Shown here: piece by piece, positions 26,201 to 40,600 of the stretch | How positions within the stretch are numbered: position 1 is the first letter of the stretch | Layout of the letters: every line of letters starts with the position of its first letter | From: Apostichopus japonicus | Lineage: Eukaryota; Echinodermata; Holothuroidea; Aspidochirotida; Stichopodidae | DNA length: 64,000 nt | NCBI RefSeq assembly: GCF_037975245.1 | Contig: NC_092578.1 | Coordinates: forward strand, 3,052,501-3,116,500 | Direction of reading: 5' to 3' | Translations under genes and position numbers: made by a program | The notes under the pieces: generated by a model | The model's database searches: none | Seen by the model: the letters and a program-made list of their open reading frames with translations, nothing else | What the model was told of the DNA's origin: nothing

Positions 26201-29200
26201 TAAAGGTTTTTAAATGATGCATAGTTGTGTACTGTAGGGTAAAACAGTTGAAGACTGCCTACGAACCACTTACCTGTACTATTGTTACATAAACCCACAT
26301 TCATCACTTGTTTTACCAATACCAGTATTTCAGGTGGGCCAGTGTAAAGTGGTATATGCTAGATCGATCTAGCCTAGCACTCTTTTGTAATGTAAGCAAA
26401 TTTAATCTAAGAAAAAGCTATATTTTTGCAGATAAAATTAAAAAGTGCTTCTAAGTATCATCATTTTACATAGATCTAAGCACCTTAGGCACATGAAATT
26501 TTTTTTCTTAGACCCCTCCCCAATATGTCCCTGATTCCGGTGATTGTAAAACTGTGGAGTGCAGCACATATATACACACAGGTCAGACTGATCATGATTT
26601 ACAACCTTTTTGATATGGTTTACACCTGGAAAAAAACTGTTGGTCCAAGTAATTAAATTACAGTTCTTTGTTCTAGATATTACTGTAGGCATGCAAGACT
26701 CAGATTTTATTAAATTTTGTCCTAGTGATGATTCTAATGCTTTTAGGTAAAAAGATGGCTGCAGTGTTTTATCGCTGGTGATCCATTAAGGTCTCTTCTA
26801 CGGCTCTTTTAAAGAAAGTTTGTTATTAATTCGTGGAGCTCTCGCTAAAAACGTTTTGAGATAATACAACCGATTGACCATGAACTACTTCTTAACATCT
26901 CTTTAGCAGATCTGCAACTAAATTAGTCTTGTGTTTAATGCTTAATGCAAGTACTTAAAAACACTCAAAAAAATGGATAACAGCGGCCATGTACACAGGT
27001 TGTACCAAACTAATCAGCCATATCATAACCTCACCCATCTCACCTCATTTCACCCAATTCTATAATGTTTTATGGGATTTCTCAAATTAATGCATTTTTC
27101 TTCTCCTTATTGCCGCAATTACTGCAGACATGCAAAACCCTGTACTTATGAATGGTTGCATAAATGATGAAGAATAGTCATATATACATCTTCTGTGTGT
27201 TATCTCTGGTTAATTAAGGAACAGTCATACGGTGTACTGTACGTTATGGATGATCGATGCAGTTATAACTGTATTCTTTGATAAGTGTGCCATTTCTGCC
27301 GTGACTGCTCCAGAGATGATCAATGCTTCATGTTTTACAACATGATGATGATGATGATGCAGAGTTGCACATCCCTCATTCCTCTCTCATACCGTCTCTC
27401 GTTACGAGAGACAGCGTGCGCTGTTCTAAGATCTTCCTCGTCCTAGCTGTCTTTGTCTCTGACTCTACGTCACGTCTGAAACTGTCGCTGTTTTGAAGTA
27501 GGTTCCGCAAAACTGCTAAGTAAGAAATTGATATCGCCATAGTTGTCTATATACCTCATCACCCGGGGAAAAGCCTGTCAGATCTAAAGGTCGTATTTAT
27601 CTAGTGACATTACTATAATTTCTCATCTCGTGAGCTGGCCGAGGTTGGTTTATATTTTGGCATGTGCAGTACAGTATAGATGGAGGATTGTAGCTTTTTC
27701 TTATTATCTCCCGCCATGCTGAGTTGAAAATGACGATGACAAGGTAACCGTCTCTCGTCACCGTAGCGATGTTAAATGCTCTCTAAGTGGACTACAACAG
27801 GGTGGATCCGTGGAAGCTGCTAGAAATGAGGAGAATATCATTGTTATCATTTGTGTTCTGTTGTCGTCGTCGTAGGAGTCTGTCTTAATTCAAATGGAGA
27901 GAGAGAGACGTGTCACGTCAAAGACGATCTCGGCCGTGTCATGTTACAGCTACTTACCATGTTCTTGTCAAGAACTGTTAGTCGGGGAAATTATTTACAA
28001 GCATGGTCGAGGTTTTAACCAGCGACTGGAGGTATTATAACCTAAGTTGTACAATGCCTTAATAATATACTGTATATATGCTATCTTAACAACATAAACA
28101 GACAGCAAACTCAAAATTTGTATAAAAATTTCTAATTAAATTTTCATTTCAATTTGATATTGATCATACATTATCTCAGCCATGATTCAAGAGAATGGCC
28201 GTATTGTGTGGTGTTGAATTGTTCTCTAAAAATGTCTGTTGTGTTACCGTAGGAACCCGCTTCACGTGAGGTTTGTTAGATAGATCTGTGTACAGTTTAC
28301 ATGTCTCATTATGTAGGGCAATATTATATTTGGATAACTTAGTATGAAAGGCTCACGTGTGTAGAAGCTGTATGAAGGGAATGTTATGCATGGTACAGTA
28401 TGCGTGTGTGTGTGTGTTGTGATAATACAGTAGAGCTGTATTGTATTGCATTTATTGTGGTGCATTGCAATGTGTAACATAAAGTGTACAGTACAATGTG
28501 TATGTGTACATATGTCTTTTATACAGTCATATCATATTCACTTGTTACCTCCAGGGATGCATACACTGTTTGTTGTTTACACATACTGTAGGGTTTAAAT
28601 TTATCCAGTATCACATTACAAAATGGTTAACTGTGCAAAATGGTCAAACTACTCTGCAAGGTGATTAAAAAATAGGGAGGGGGGGGGAGGGCAGTATCTG
28701 GGCAATTTTTTGCATTATTCAAAATTCTCAGAATATCAAAAACCAAGAATGTCTTTTACATTAATTCTAAAGACATGTTAAATTATTAAGTCAATCCAGC
28801 TGTTGAATCTTTAGTAGTCCAATAACAGATATTAAAAAGAATATATGTATATATAGAGAAATGTCTCAAATATCAAAATTATTTTGCAAAATTTGTTATG
28901 TAACTTGGATACAATATGTTTTCATTTAATATTGATTTGACAGACTCTGTGTATGTTCTTTCTTTGTGAAACTGGATGGAATTCTGATTCATGTTTTAAC
29001 TTAAGAGAGGAAAGCTGTTTAGAAAAACTATTAGAATCAGTTTACAGCTCAGTGAGAAGCCTGTATACTTAATGTACAGTATTCTGTAGAAACATTGGTA
29101 ATAGTTAACACTATGTAATATGTGTCTGACATTTCAATCCTAGGAGGATGATGGATCCTCTTCAAAGGCAAACTTGTGTTTTAATTAACTGTCATTTATT

Positions 29201-32200
29201 AATTGTGCACAGAGATCCGTACAGTATGTTCATGAATCACTATTGTACAGTATGTAGTGTGTACACACACCATATAGTATGTATACCTAATATATACAAT
29301 TAACAATGAACTCATGTGGTGAATTAAGAAGAAGATAATGATGAATTCCCTAGTTATCTAAGTAATTTGTTTCGATAGTTTTAAAGCCTTTTATTTTGAT
29401 AGGAGTCAGTTATTTCCTGTTTTCTTGCAAAACACATCTGTCAGAGCATGGAGGTCTGTTTTTACCTCCATGGTCAGAGTTAGGAAGCTACAGTACTCTG
29501 ACATACATAGTTTCATTCCTAAAATGTCATTTCTCAGTGCCTTACAGTAAGTCATTAACAATCCCTGAAGCAATCAGATTTTGAGGTGTATTTAATTGTT
29601 TCAGCAGAAGATAAGGTTGGAGAAGCATATATACTGTATGTTAGACGGATGGGTATGCATGCACAGCAATACATTGACTGTTTACATCAAACTTGGTATG
29701 AGCTAGTGCACATGGTTGTAGTAGTAACCAGCACCTGTTGATATGAAATAGCTAGTCAGAATTATGTAAATGATGCATACCTTTAATAGCTTGCTAATTT
29801 TGTTGTATAATGCTTACAAATTACATCAACAATACTTCTGATAGACTTGTTTTGCTACAAGTTTTTTTTATTTATTTTTTATTTTTTTATTTATATTTAT
29901 ATTTTTTTGTTTTTTGTTTTGTTTTGCTACAAGTTGCTGTCATAATTGAAATATACATGTTTCTGAATTCTGTAATTTGTATTTTCTGTAATTTGTATTT
30001 TCTGAATTCTGTAATTTGTGATGGGTGATAGGTCAAAGGGTCACAACCCTTTTGGTGGGTGGGTGGGTGGGGGGGGGGATTGGAAGGGGGACCATCTCAA
30101 CAGCTTTATAAACTTGATGAACATATAACCTTTTTCTTTAATCTAGGTACTGATATTAAATGTTGATAAAATGTATTTAGGCTTGTTACATCTTGTAAAA
30201 AGGTCTTGTCATAGTTTACAAATAACGCACGAACAGTCTTCATAAATGTGGGCACCATAACCACCTGATGTTATATTAGGCATATCATGTTGGGTTACCA
30301 CATTGGACGGTCTTGATAGCATTCTGTGACGGCCGCCTTTCGATATCAGCCATATTCCTCTGAATCGCCACATTCGACAAGATTTCATACCGTATGCCAC
30401 ATATGGACATGATGCCAAATCGGTTATATATCAGGTATAGCGAGCTGGATGCTGTGTTATAGCAGTAAGTCTGTTATATAGATAGACCTAATGACAAGTG
30501 TCGGAGCAGGTGAAAATAATAATAACATTCGTTTTCTGTTTCTTTACTTCTATCACAAGGTTCAAGAGGAGAAAGCAGCGCTAGTGAAGAGAGGCCTGGA
30601 ACAGGACACAGTACTAGCCAGGAGGGAACGAGAGAATGAAGAGACCAATAACCTCATATCACTGTTAAGATCTGACCTGGATAGGATCGGCAATGAAAGG
30701 TATTTACCGCTAAACGAATACTTATCAGCCATTCCCTGGCTCAACAAAGACAACTGATCCTTGTCTTTTCTTTGATAACAAATCTATTATCCCCCGCAGG
30801 ACCTCTAGCGAGGTTGATCAGGGGTTAAACTTCTTTATTACTACTTGGAAACAAACACTGTCCAGTTGACGGGTGGGGGTGGGGGGTCTTGTGGTACGAG
30901 TACAATAGCATGAGTACACGTAAAAGGAGAATACCCCCTTGGTATGAATACGAGTAGATAAGTTTGCACTAGTTCCTATGCTAATATTCAAAATGGCCCC
31001 AGATATTAGTGCAAGTACATATCCACTAGGATGAGTATAGTTAGCTTCATGATAGAATATGAGTACAAGTATGGACTCACTACTAGCCGGGAGAGGGGTG
31101 GGAGTGGGGGATGGGAGTGGGGGATGGGGATGTGCAAATGCTGTTAGTCTTTTCTATACTCGCTGCCCATACTGACCTTTAGCTTAAGAAATAGTGGCCA
31201 AAGGAGGAAACAACAATGTCAACATGTATCCTCTCGCAGAATATGTAGCTCGGAATATATATTCATCTTTGTGACTTTATCACAAAACATACTTCACTGT
31301 AGTGTTAGAGCTGATGTTATATGCATCTAGCTGCAATTGGAAGCCAGTTCTTTTACGAGCCCTAAGTGTACAGTTTACTGTTCTATCATGATGACACAGT
31401 CCTGTAAAATGCAAATATGTTACATCTTTATTACATTTTAATGACATATGTCTGATTATCTGCTGAATGCTCCCTTTCCAGTACCTTCTTTGATAGACTA
31501 TGGCTTTCATATGAAATATATAAACCTTGTTAGATTTACACTAGTAACTTGAAATCACCCACAATGGTAAGAGACATCGCCAGGTTGGGTTGCCTTGGCA
31601 ACGTCCTGTTAAGTTGATTTCTAAGAATTAATGTAGCCATCACTGATTAAATGTTGAATTTAGATATTGTACATGTAAATGGCATTAGAAAAGTCACACT
31701 GGAACAGTGATGGGGCATTTGGGCATCACTTTGAAATGTGATGGTAAATTAATTTTGGGCATCACTTTGAAATGTGATGGGTATTTTGGGCATCAAATGT
31801 GATTGTAATTTTGGGCATCACTTTGAAATGTGATGGGTATTTTGGGCATCAAATGTGATTGTAATTTTGGGCATCACTTTGAAATGTGATGGTAATTTTG
31901 GGCATCACTTTGAAATGTGATGGGTATTTTGGCATCACTTGAAAAAGTGATGGGTACTTTAATAAGGGAGTCACTTTAAAATGTGATGGGTAGTTTGGAA
32001 GATTGAAACATCTCATACTGTACTTGTAGGTCAAAATGAATGGATTGTTTTTTTTTCTTCTCTCCCTTCATTGTTTTGCATTTTAGGGAAAATCTGCAGC
32101 AAACGAATAACCACCTCTTGCAAGTCTTGTCACAAGCTGTGAAATCAGTAATTGCGACAGAAGACACCATTAACAAGAAGTTATCTCACGTGGAGGGCAG

Positions 32201-35200
32201 GAGGAAGAGCAGTCCTTCAGAGGAGGCACAAGAGGGTCACAGAGGGGTTCAGGAAGGTGCAGTGGGAGGTGGTAAGTTTGAACACACTGTCATTATATCT
32301 GTTTGTCTACAGTATGATATATATATTTTCCACAATTTTGTTGTTTCATTTCTCATAAGTTTATTTATCTTCATCAACTGAATGATCACAGTAGGCTCAG
32401 AATGTCATTCACAGAACTAGATGGTAATCGACTACATAAAATAATTTATTACATCTGTGGCTCTTAAAAAGCTTTGCTCTAAGTGAAGGATTTGCTATAT
32501 CATCATAAATATGAGTGGCTTGCAAAATAATCTGCTCTTACATTGTGATTGATACTGGAATGATTTTGAAATAAATGTCATTCTTTTCTCTCCCCCCCCC
32601 CCTCGCATGATTAAGGTGATGTTAATGATGTCGGTCCAAACACAAGTCTATTGTCTAACATGAGTGATGAAGGCTTGGAGCTGTCCCAACAGCTAGCTGA
32701 GAGTATGTTTGCAGGCCCTGACCTGGATTCAGATGGGGAGGAACTCATCACAAGTAAGTAGTAGTTTCTGCCCTAAGTAAGTATGTAATGTAATGTGTAA
32801 TGTAATGTAAATAAAATCTTATTTAGCTCACTACGCGCAATGCATCTGTGCGCTTTACAAACAATCTAGAATATACAATGACATAAAACAGTAAATATAT
32901 AAAACAGTAAATACATATACCATATATACAGTAAATACAGGAATATGAGATCGAAAAACGATTAAAAGCATTGGTGAAGAGTAAAGCGATAAAACAGATT
33001 TACTACAAAATCTACAATTTTATCTACAATTTTTTGTAAGTTACATAGGTAGGTCATTAGTATGTAAGTTACATATTAGTTACATAGGTAGGTTATTAGT
33101 ATGTAAATACATATTAGTTAATTAGGTAGGTTATTAGTATGTATGTATTAGTACATATTTGTTACAAAGGTAGGTTATTAGTATGTTAGTTACATATTAG
33201 TTACATAGGTAGGTTATTGGTAAGTAAGTACATATTAGTTACATAGGTAGGTTATTAGTATGTTAGTTACATATTAGTTACATAGGTAGGTTATTGGTAA
33301 GTAAGTACATATTAGTTACATAGGTAGGTTATTAGTATGTAAATATTGTAAGTATTTAACTACTAAGTAGTAGGTGTGTATGTAATGTAAGTAAGTAGGT
33401 ATCTAAGTAACTACTAGTAGTTACATGTATTTTCCTACTCATTCAGTAGGTGTGTATTTAAAGTAAGTAGGTGTATAAGTAACTACTAGTAGGTACATGT
33501 ATTTACCTACTCATTCAGTAGGTTTGTATGCAACGTAAGTAGGTATATAAGTAACTACTAGTAGTTACATGTATTTACCTACTCATTATGTACAGTAGGT
33601 GTGTACTGTATGTAAAGTAAGTATGTATATAAGTAAGTACTAGTAGTTACATGTATTTACCTATTCATTTAAGTAGGTGTGTATGCAACGTAAGTAGGTA
33701 TAACAGTAACTACTAGTACTAGTTACATGTATTTACCTACTCATTAAGTAGGTGTGTATGTAAAGTAAGTAGGTGTATAAGTAAGTGCTAGTAGTTACAT
33801 GTATTTACGTACTCATTCAGTAGATGTGTATGCAACGTAAGAAGGTATATAAGTAACTAAGTAGTTACATGTATTTACCTACTCATTAAGTAGGTGTGTA
33901 TGCAACGTAAGTAGGTATATAAAGTAAGAACTAGTAGGCCTTTTCATTCATTTGATGAAAATGTCAATCGTACGTTTGTTTTTGATCAATATCACAAAAA
34001 GTATTAGCTCTACGCTAGATGAGTCTGTGAGATGAATCTGTGAGATCTCAGCAAAGCAACATGTCATTTATCAGGAGAGTGAATGGGGAATCTGAAATTT
34101 TGATGTGCCGTTTTTCATAGTGCTTTGAACACATTGTCAGAATTATAGTTTGTTGTACAATCGGTATGAAAATTCTAAACTGCACCACCTTGCTTTTAAA
34201 TTTCACTCATATGTGCCATCAGTGCCTTCCCTTCCCTCTCCCCTCCCCTCCCCCTCCCCCCTACCCCCACCTTGTCTATTGATGGCTCATAAGATCATGG
34301 CTCTTGTCAATACTATGTCAAACCTTACTACAGGGTTGGGGTTAATTTGGTACACTGTATAAACCACAGGAGTATTTCCATATATATTTTGTGTTTTTCT
34401 TACATGATTAAATGATGCTTTCTGATAAAAGCGAATTACCTATGAATTTAGGAAGTGTTATAGAAATGCTGTTACAATTGTAATACAACTGTGATACAAC
34501 TGGTCAATTATAATGACTCACCTTGTTAGACCTTTCCACAATTCTGCGACCACTTTCGTCTCCTTATTCAGATGCAAATAATAGATTACAGGCATCCATT
34601 GACAGTCTGTTAGAGAGGATGACTGGGTTGTCAGGACTAGAGGAACCAATTCAGACATCGCGGTCAGAATTACAACAGACATCTCCCACCGATGAGGCAG
34701 ACTCACATCTTAGAGCTGAAACTGAAAGGTTGGAGGAGAGGTTGGAGGAGGAATCTACTGAGAGGCAGAGACTAACTGCTGAATTAGATAGAACTCAAGG
34801 TGAGAGTTTGTGACTCTAACCCCTCCCCCCTCCCCCTCTTATGCTGAGTCTTTGCATCCCTTGTGACACTTTACACCCCTGACAGGGGGATCTCCCACCC
34901 TTTGGGCAAGTTAACTGTTAGCTCTCATGTGATAGGATAAATGAATAATGACAGTTTACAAACACCTCAATGTTAAAAGAGAGAGAATTTGCAAACTGGA
35001 AAACCCACAAGCCCCACTCTTTACTGCATGACTGCAGACTAAAGGTCAGCATCAATATATGGTAATTACTATACTGTATACTATACCTAATTACGACCAG
35101 CCACAAAATATAAGCGAAATTCATAACACATTCACCTAAATAACAAACCATCCTAATTAACTACCATGAGGAAGACATATATTTGTTTAAGCCCTCTTTG

Positions 35201-37587
35201 CCATTGCAAGGTTTGGGCTGCAAAATTTGGAGCCCACAGTTCGTTGTGTAATATATGCAAATTATGCCTATATGTAGTTCCTACATGTCAATAAACTTGA
35301 ACATTGAAGAACCCCAGATCAGGAAAGAGAAACTGTAAAAGTTACAGCAGACCCACCTACATGGTACTATCATTAATAATTCATGTATTGGTCATAATAT
35401 GTAGTGATAGGTGATAATATGTGAATATTCATAGCTCATTTGCATAATTTTAGCAATATGTGATATTTTGTGTTTTTCCTTGACTGGAACATCAATTATT
35501 CCCATTTTTTTTTATATTTCTGTTAGTTGCGACCAGTATAAGACATTGTAACCATCTATACTTCCAAAATATACTATTCATTTGAAAAACATGAGGTATA
35601 TTGCAGTACAACAAATGAAGCTGTATATAGGCAAGGGAAGGTATATAGGCTAAGGTTCAGGCACTAAATTAGCAACTTGCAATACTTGACACGGAGTAAC
35701 ATGCTGAGATCCTTTGTATCTATATCTTACTTTGGGGAAAGTCCCTGGAATCTGAGTAGAAAGTACTGATGGATGTTAAAATCCCTTCTAGCCTACGTTA
35801 ATGTTCCATTTTAAGGCTATGAAGCTTCGGCTGAGTAGTGGGGCATGGTGTAGGTGACATTATCCTATCACAGATATTCAAGTAGCGGAAAACATGCAAA
35901 TGTGTTCTGCTCACTCAATAGGGCTTAATCTGCAAGTAGCATTTTGACAGAAAGTATCATTTTGACAGAAAAGCACCAGTAAGATAAGATGTGTGAAAAT
36001 TTGAACTCCAAACATGGGCTTAGAGCAATTAAATTTGTCTTATTGTAGCACATTTAAAACATATTGAAAGAAAAGGAAACAATAGTTTTGTGAAGAAACT
36101 GAATAATACCAGAAGAAATTTTGTTAACATATGTTTTCTATTTTGCAATAAGTTCTTTATCAAACTTCTCTCACAGTGCCCATCCAGTAAATTCCTCCTC
36201 ATGCCCCTTCCCATACTAACCCCCCCCCCTCCCATTCTCATCCCATCCCACTGATGATGATTATCTATATATCAAGACAAATGGATATTTTAACCACAAA
36301 AGTTATACTTTCAATTCTGTTTAAGTAATTAAAACCTAATCTAAGCTGCACAATTTTGTGGACATTTTAAGCATCTTTTGGTTTTTATGATTTGTTTAGG
36401 TTTACTTCAAGGAATGCACGCCCAGACAGATGAACTGGAGCAGTCTCTGCAAGCCTCGGAACAGAAACAGTTACAAGTCATCATGGATCTGGAGACCGCT
36501 CGGAACGCTAAGATAGCCGCAGAGGCCGAATGTCAGAAACTCAGGCAGCAACAGAACCAACTCATTGAAAAACTGGATGGGAAAGAAAGAGGTGGGAAGT
36601 TTTGTTACTAACCCATGGGGTTGGGGGAGGGGAGTCGGGGAGGAAGGGTCTGTTTCTTTTAATCTGTGATGTTGGGAGCACCTTAACCAAAACCTTGTTT
36701 ACATTCACATTGAAAATTGGTTTTGATATGAAATCATTTATGAAATTTAATCTGGCATTTTCATGTCAAATGATGTTGACATGAAATGCCAGATTGATTT
36801 TCAGTTTTTTTTCCCATAAATGTGAGAGGGGGGGTCCCCACCCACCCCCTCCCCATCACCCCTATGTTACCCCTGCTCGCAAATTTTCCTGTTTTGTTTT
36901 GTCGTGTTTTCTCTCTTGGTTTAATGAATATCACAACTTTCATATTTTTTTTTTTATTTTCTAGTAAAATACCACACTACAATTATTATAAATATTGAAT
37001 ATTTACACCAGTGTACAACACCGAGTTATTAAAAGTCACATTTATTTGAAGGTTGAGTCAGGTTATTCGTTATTCATTATTCATTCATATATTGATATAA
37101 CACAAACCAAAACGTTCTCCATTGCCATTTCTTCCCGAACTCAATGAATATTTACATTTCAAAACTGGCTTTTCATGTTTTTTTATTATTACTTTCTTCC
37201 CTATTTTTTAATTTTTTTATTTGATTCAGATTTGGCGAACGAAGTCGCCCATCTTAACCAGGAAAATACCTCGCTAAAGAAAGAAATTGACGATCTCCTC
37301 CAACAAACCAAGAAAGATCGAGAGAGTTACAAGAACCAGATCGAACTGGTGGAGTCCTCGGTCGAGGAACAGCTGGCTAAACTGGAGAAGGAGATTGAAG
37401 ACAAAAACCTGGAGGTAGAAGACTTGCAAGACCAGAGATTGGCAGCTGATAAGTTGCTCAAGGCTAACAAACAGTTTTTGCAGGTAAAAATGGAGAGATT
37501 GAGCTGAGAGAGCCTGTATTTCATGGGGAGGGGGGGGGGTTAGGGGAGGGAAGAGGGGTTTATTAAGAGAGAGATATATGCTAGAGA

Positions 37588-37641
<54 letters not shown>

Positions 37642-40600
37642 CAGTACCGTTCACATTAAATCGGCCGTGGCATCGTGTATCGTGATGCCCTTATCTTGTT
37701 CTATCGTTTTCTATCGTGAAACCTGACTACTGTAAATTTTTTGTACACGCTACCACGATATAACGATATACCACGATCACACGCTATATCGTGATACCAA
37801 GCCTTCACGATAGCAAACATGACTGCTACATTCACGCTAACACGTTATATCGTGAGATCGTGATTTCAAGCTGAGCGCATCACAATTTGTAACTTCGTTT
37901 GGGCTTTGGGTTTTTATTACTCACGATATTTCGTTAAGTCGTAATATCGTGTATCATGAAGTTCCTACTCTACTGTGCGAAAATCGATCTTTACAGGAGT
38001 TCCGCCTTGAGAACTTTTTGATGTCAGTTCACAACTTTACACGTTTAACTTTTTATTTAACAACAGTAACGTTACGTACGGATAGCGACTTTTCTGTTAC
38101 TAGTAGTGTTAGTTGTAGATTTTATGTTCCACGTTACTTTGAATAGTTGGCAACATTTTGAAGAATAATAAAGTACTAGTAAGCCTTTCTTGTGTTAAGT
38201 TTTTATATAATTTATCGTTGGTTCGAACAGAATGAAAAGGGAAAAAAATTCCACCCAACAACTTTGAAGCAGTGCCGGTTAAAAACAAAACATCTTCATC
38301 GTCCGCGCAAGGGGCCTCCCTTTTCCTGATTCCCGAGTCTCTATTCGGATTCAAGAAATCTAACTAACCTTAAAAATTATTTTGTTAAGGTTGCCACATA
38401 TTCCAAACTAGTATTAGCGCATGAAAAGAAGAAAAACGTCAGCCTGTTTTTTTTTCAGATCTCAGTACGAGAAACATGTATTTTATTTGGATAATAGAAA
38501 AACTTTCTTTAATGTGGTTAATTAATATTTTCCTACCCTAGCTATATTTGATAAAACCTTCATTAAAACCGACTTTTTAGAAAATGGATTTTGAAGCTCA
38601 GTCAACAATTTAAAAAATGCTTACCTTTAAATACTGGCGTCAAAAAATACATTTCGTATTTATTCCAATAAAGATCCACAAAGGATAAAAATGCGAAGAA
38701 CAGCTTACTAAATAGAATTGAAACTGCATGTACAGTACATGGTCATTTTAAGTATCCAAATACTATACAAAGAGATCGAGTTCACCGAAATACCCCTTTT
38801 CCCTACCACCTGAGGAAAAGCGTCTTTTATTAATTATAGTACCATACAGTACTTTACATTTGATACAAAAGTAACATCTACAACTTCCCAAAATTTGTAT
38901 GTGTCACAATAGGTTAAGTTTTAACCGCACAGTACCATTAATAATTTGCATATTACATCAAAAGTTACACTCGGGCGTCCAGATGGCGGGAAAATGTACA
39001 ATCATGTACAATTTGTTGTGTCGTTCCCACGGTGCAATGAACTTGGGCAAGTTGCCAAGTTCGAATGTCGTTGACCTACTTATGTTCCGTAAACAATGTC
39101 AATGGGAATTATGTGTGTAAAAACTTGTGTTTTCCACGTGTTATATATATATAGAAGTTTTACGTAAGCGGAGTGAATTTCGGGGCGGCTCGTTGATTGT
39201 GAGGAAGCACTTATCTAAGCATCAATATTTGTGAAATATATCGTACGGTTTTGCTTCACAAAATATTTTTGACTAGTAATTTCTCAATGTATTAAGAAGG
39301 GTGACATACCCTATGTTCCGACGTCTCTATGTTCCGACGTCTCTTTTAAGTTCCGACAATTTTTTGAACCCAATTTTTTTTGTTAGACCCAAATTCTGTC
39401 TGACTAATTTTTTTGGGGATTCAATTTTTTCGGACCCAATTTTTTTGGGGACTCATTTTTTTTTACCCAAATTTTGTCTGGCTTAAGTTATTTTTTTTGG
39501 GGGGGACTCAATTTTTTTGGACCCAAATTTTCTTTGTGGAATCAATTTTGTTAGACCCAAATTTTGTCTCACTAACTATTTATTGGGGGGGGACTCAATT
39601 TTTTCGGACCCGATTTTTTTGGGGGGACTCATTCTTTTTGGACCCAAATTTTTTCCGGCCTATTTTTTTTTGGGGGGGGGGACTCAATTTTATTTGAACC
39701 CAATTTTTTTTTTGTGGAATCAACTTTTTGGACCCACAATTTTTCTGACCTGATTTGTTTGGGGGGACTAATTTTTTTCGGACGCGCCAATTTTTATTTA
39801 CGAAACAAAAAATAAAAGGGCCCAAAGTTTTTTTATGACCTAAATAGTGCTTGTCCGAAAAAAAATTGGTCATAAAAATTTTTAGAGTAAAAACAATTTG
39901 TGTCATCAAAATATTTTGGTCCAAAAAATTATGGGTCTTAAAAAAAATTGGTCCGAACTCCGAAAACATATTGGTCAAAAATATTGGTCAAAAGAACTTC
40001 AGAGTCAAAAACAATTGTCGGAACGTAGACACGCCGGAACCCATAAAATATACTGGGACTACCCCTAATCATTGCATTTTGGGCGAATGTGTATTTAACT
40101 ACGTTACATGATGCTTAAACACATGTTTGAACAAAATGAAAAATTCAAGTATTACCACATAAATATTCAAAAAATATACTTTTGTTGCAAAGTATGAAGG
40201 ATTTGGTGAAACCAAACATGTCTGGACTTGTTTGAAAATTCTACGTGGTTCGTGATCAACTTGACCGTCTAGTATTTTCAGAAAGTAAGGTTGCTACAGT
40301 ACCATACAAAACTGTCCGGCCAAAAGCAATTAAATGACTTTATGACATTTAAATAAAAAAAAGCTTCTAACAGAAGTTATGACCAATTTTGTATAATTTT
40401 TAATGTGCGCGTCAATACGGGTTGCCATCAGGATCATATCGATTACTGATGCTATGCAAAAGAAACTGCTTATTTGAGCATATCATATGGTGCGGAAAAA
40501 CATTCTTCAAGCAAACAATTTTCTCGAAAATCTTGCAAAATTCGATCGTGAAAACAATGTTCAAACATACTAAAGTATGCCCACCTATGCATCCCGGACG

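Larger units (their letters stand above)
23330..30559 (+). other. 7.2 kb of intron between the alternative exon and exon 8
   Basis: It holds the (GGGA)n tract, a (GT)n run near 24752-24771, many TACTGTA/TACAGTA words (24780-25560), a CpG-richer block (27300-28030) and a decayed hammerhead-like copy on the minus strand (29125-29166). There is no supported exon. Confidence 0.6.
30700..32086 (+). other. 1.4-kb intron with X-box-like site and palindrome array
   Basis: The 14-bp perfect X-box-like dyad (31589-31602) and the CATCAC...GTGATG array (31721-31990) are the only clear structures. G-rich patches lie at 30873-30890 and 31088-31130. Confidence 0.6.
32754..34571 (+). other. 1.8-kb intron rich in tandem repeats
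   Basis: After a LINE-like tail (32810-32866, minus) come two tandem arrays (33030-33350 and 33371-33940). The rest, 33950-34571, shows only a CCCTCCCC tract at 34232-34269. Confidence 0.7.

Noticed and set aside
33371-33940. CRISPR-like spacing of repeats
   Set aside because: Eukaryotic context, units vary in length and sequence, no unique spacers; it is a minisatellite.
39413-39978. Phe/Pro/Asp-rich frames in both directions (DPNFF type)
   Set aside because: Produced by the GACCCAATTTTTTTGGGG array.
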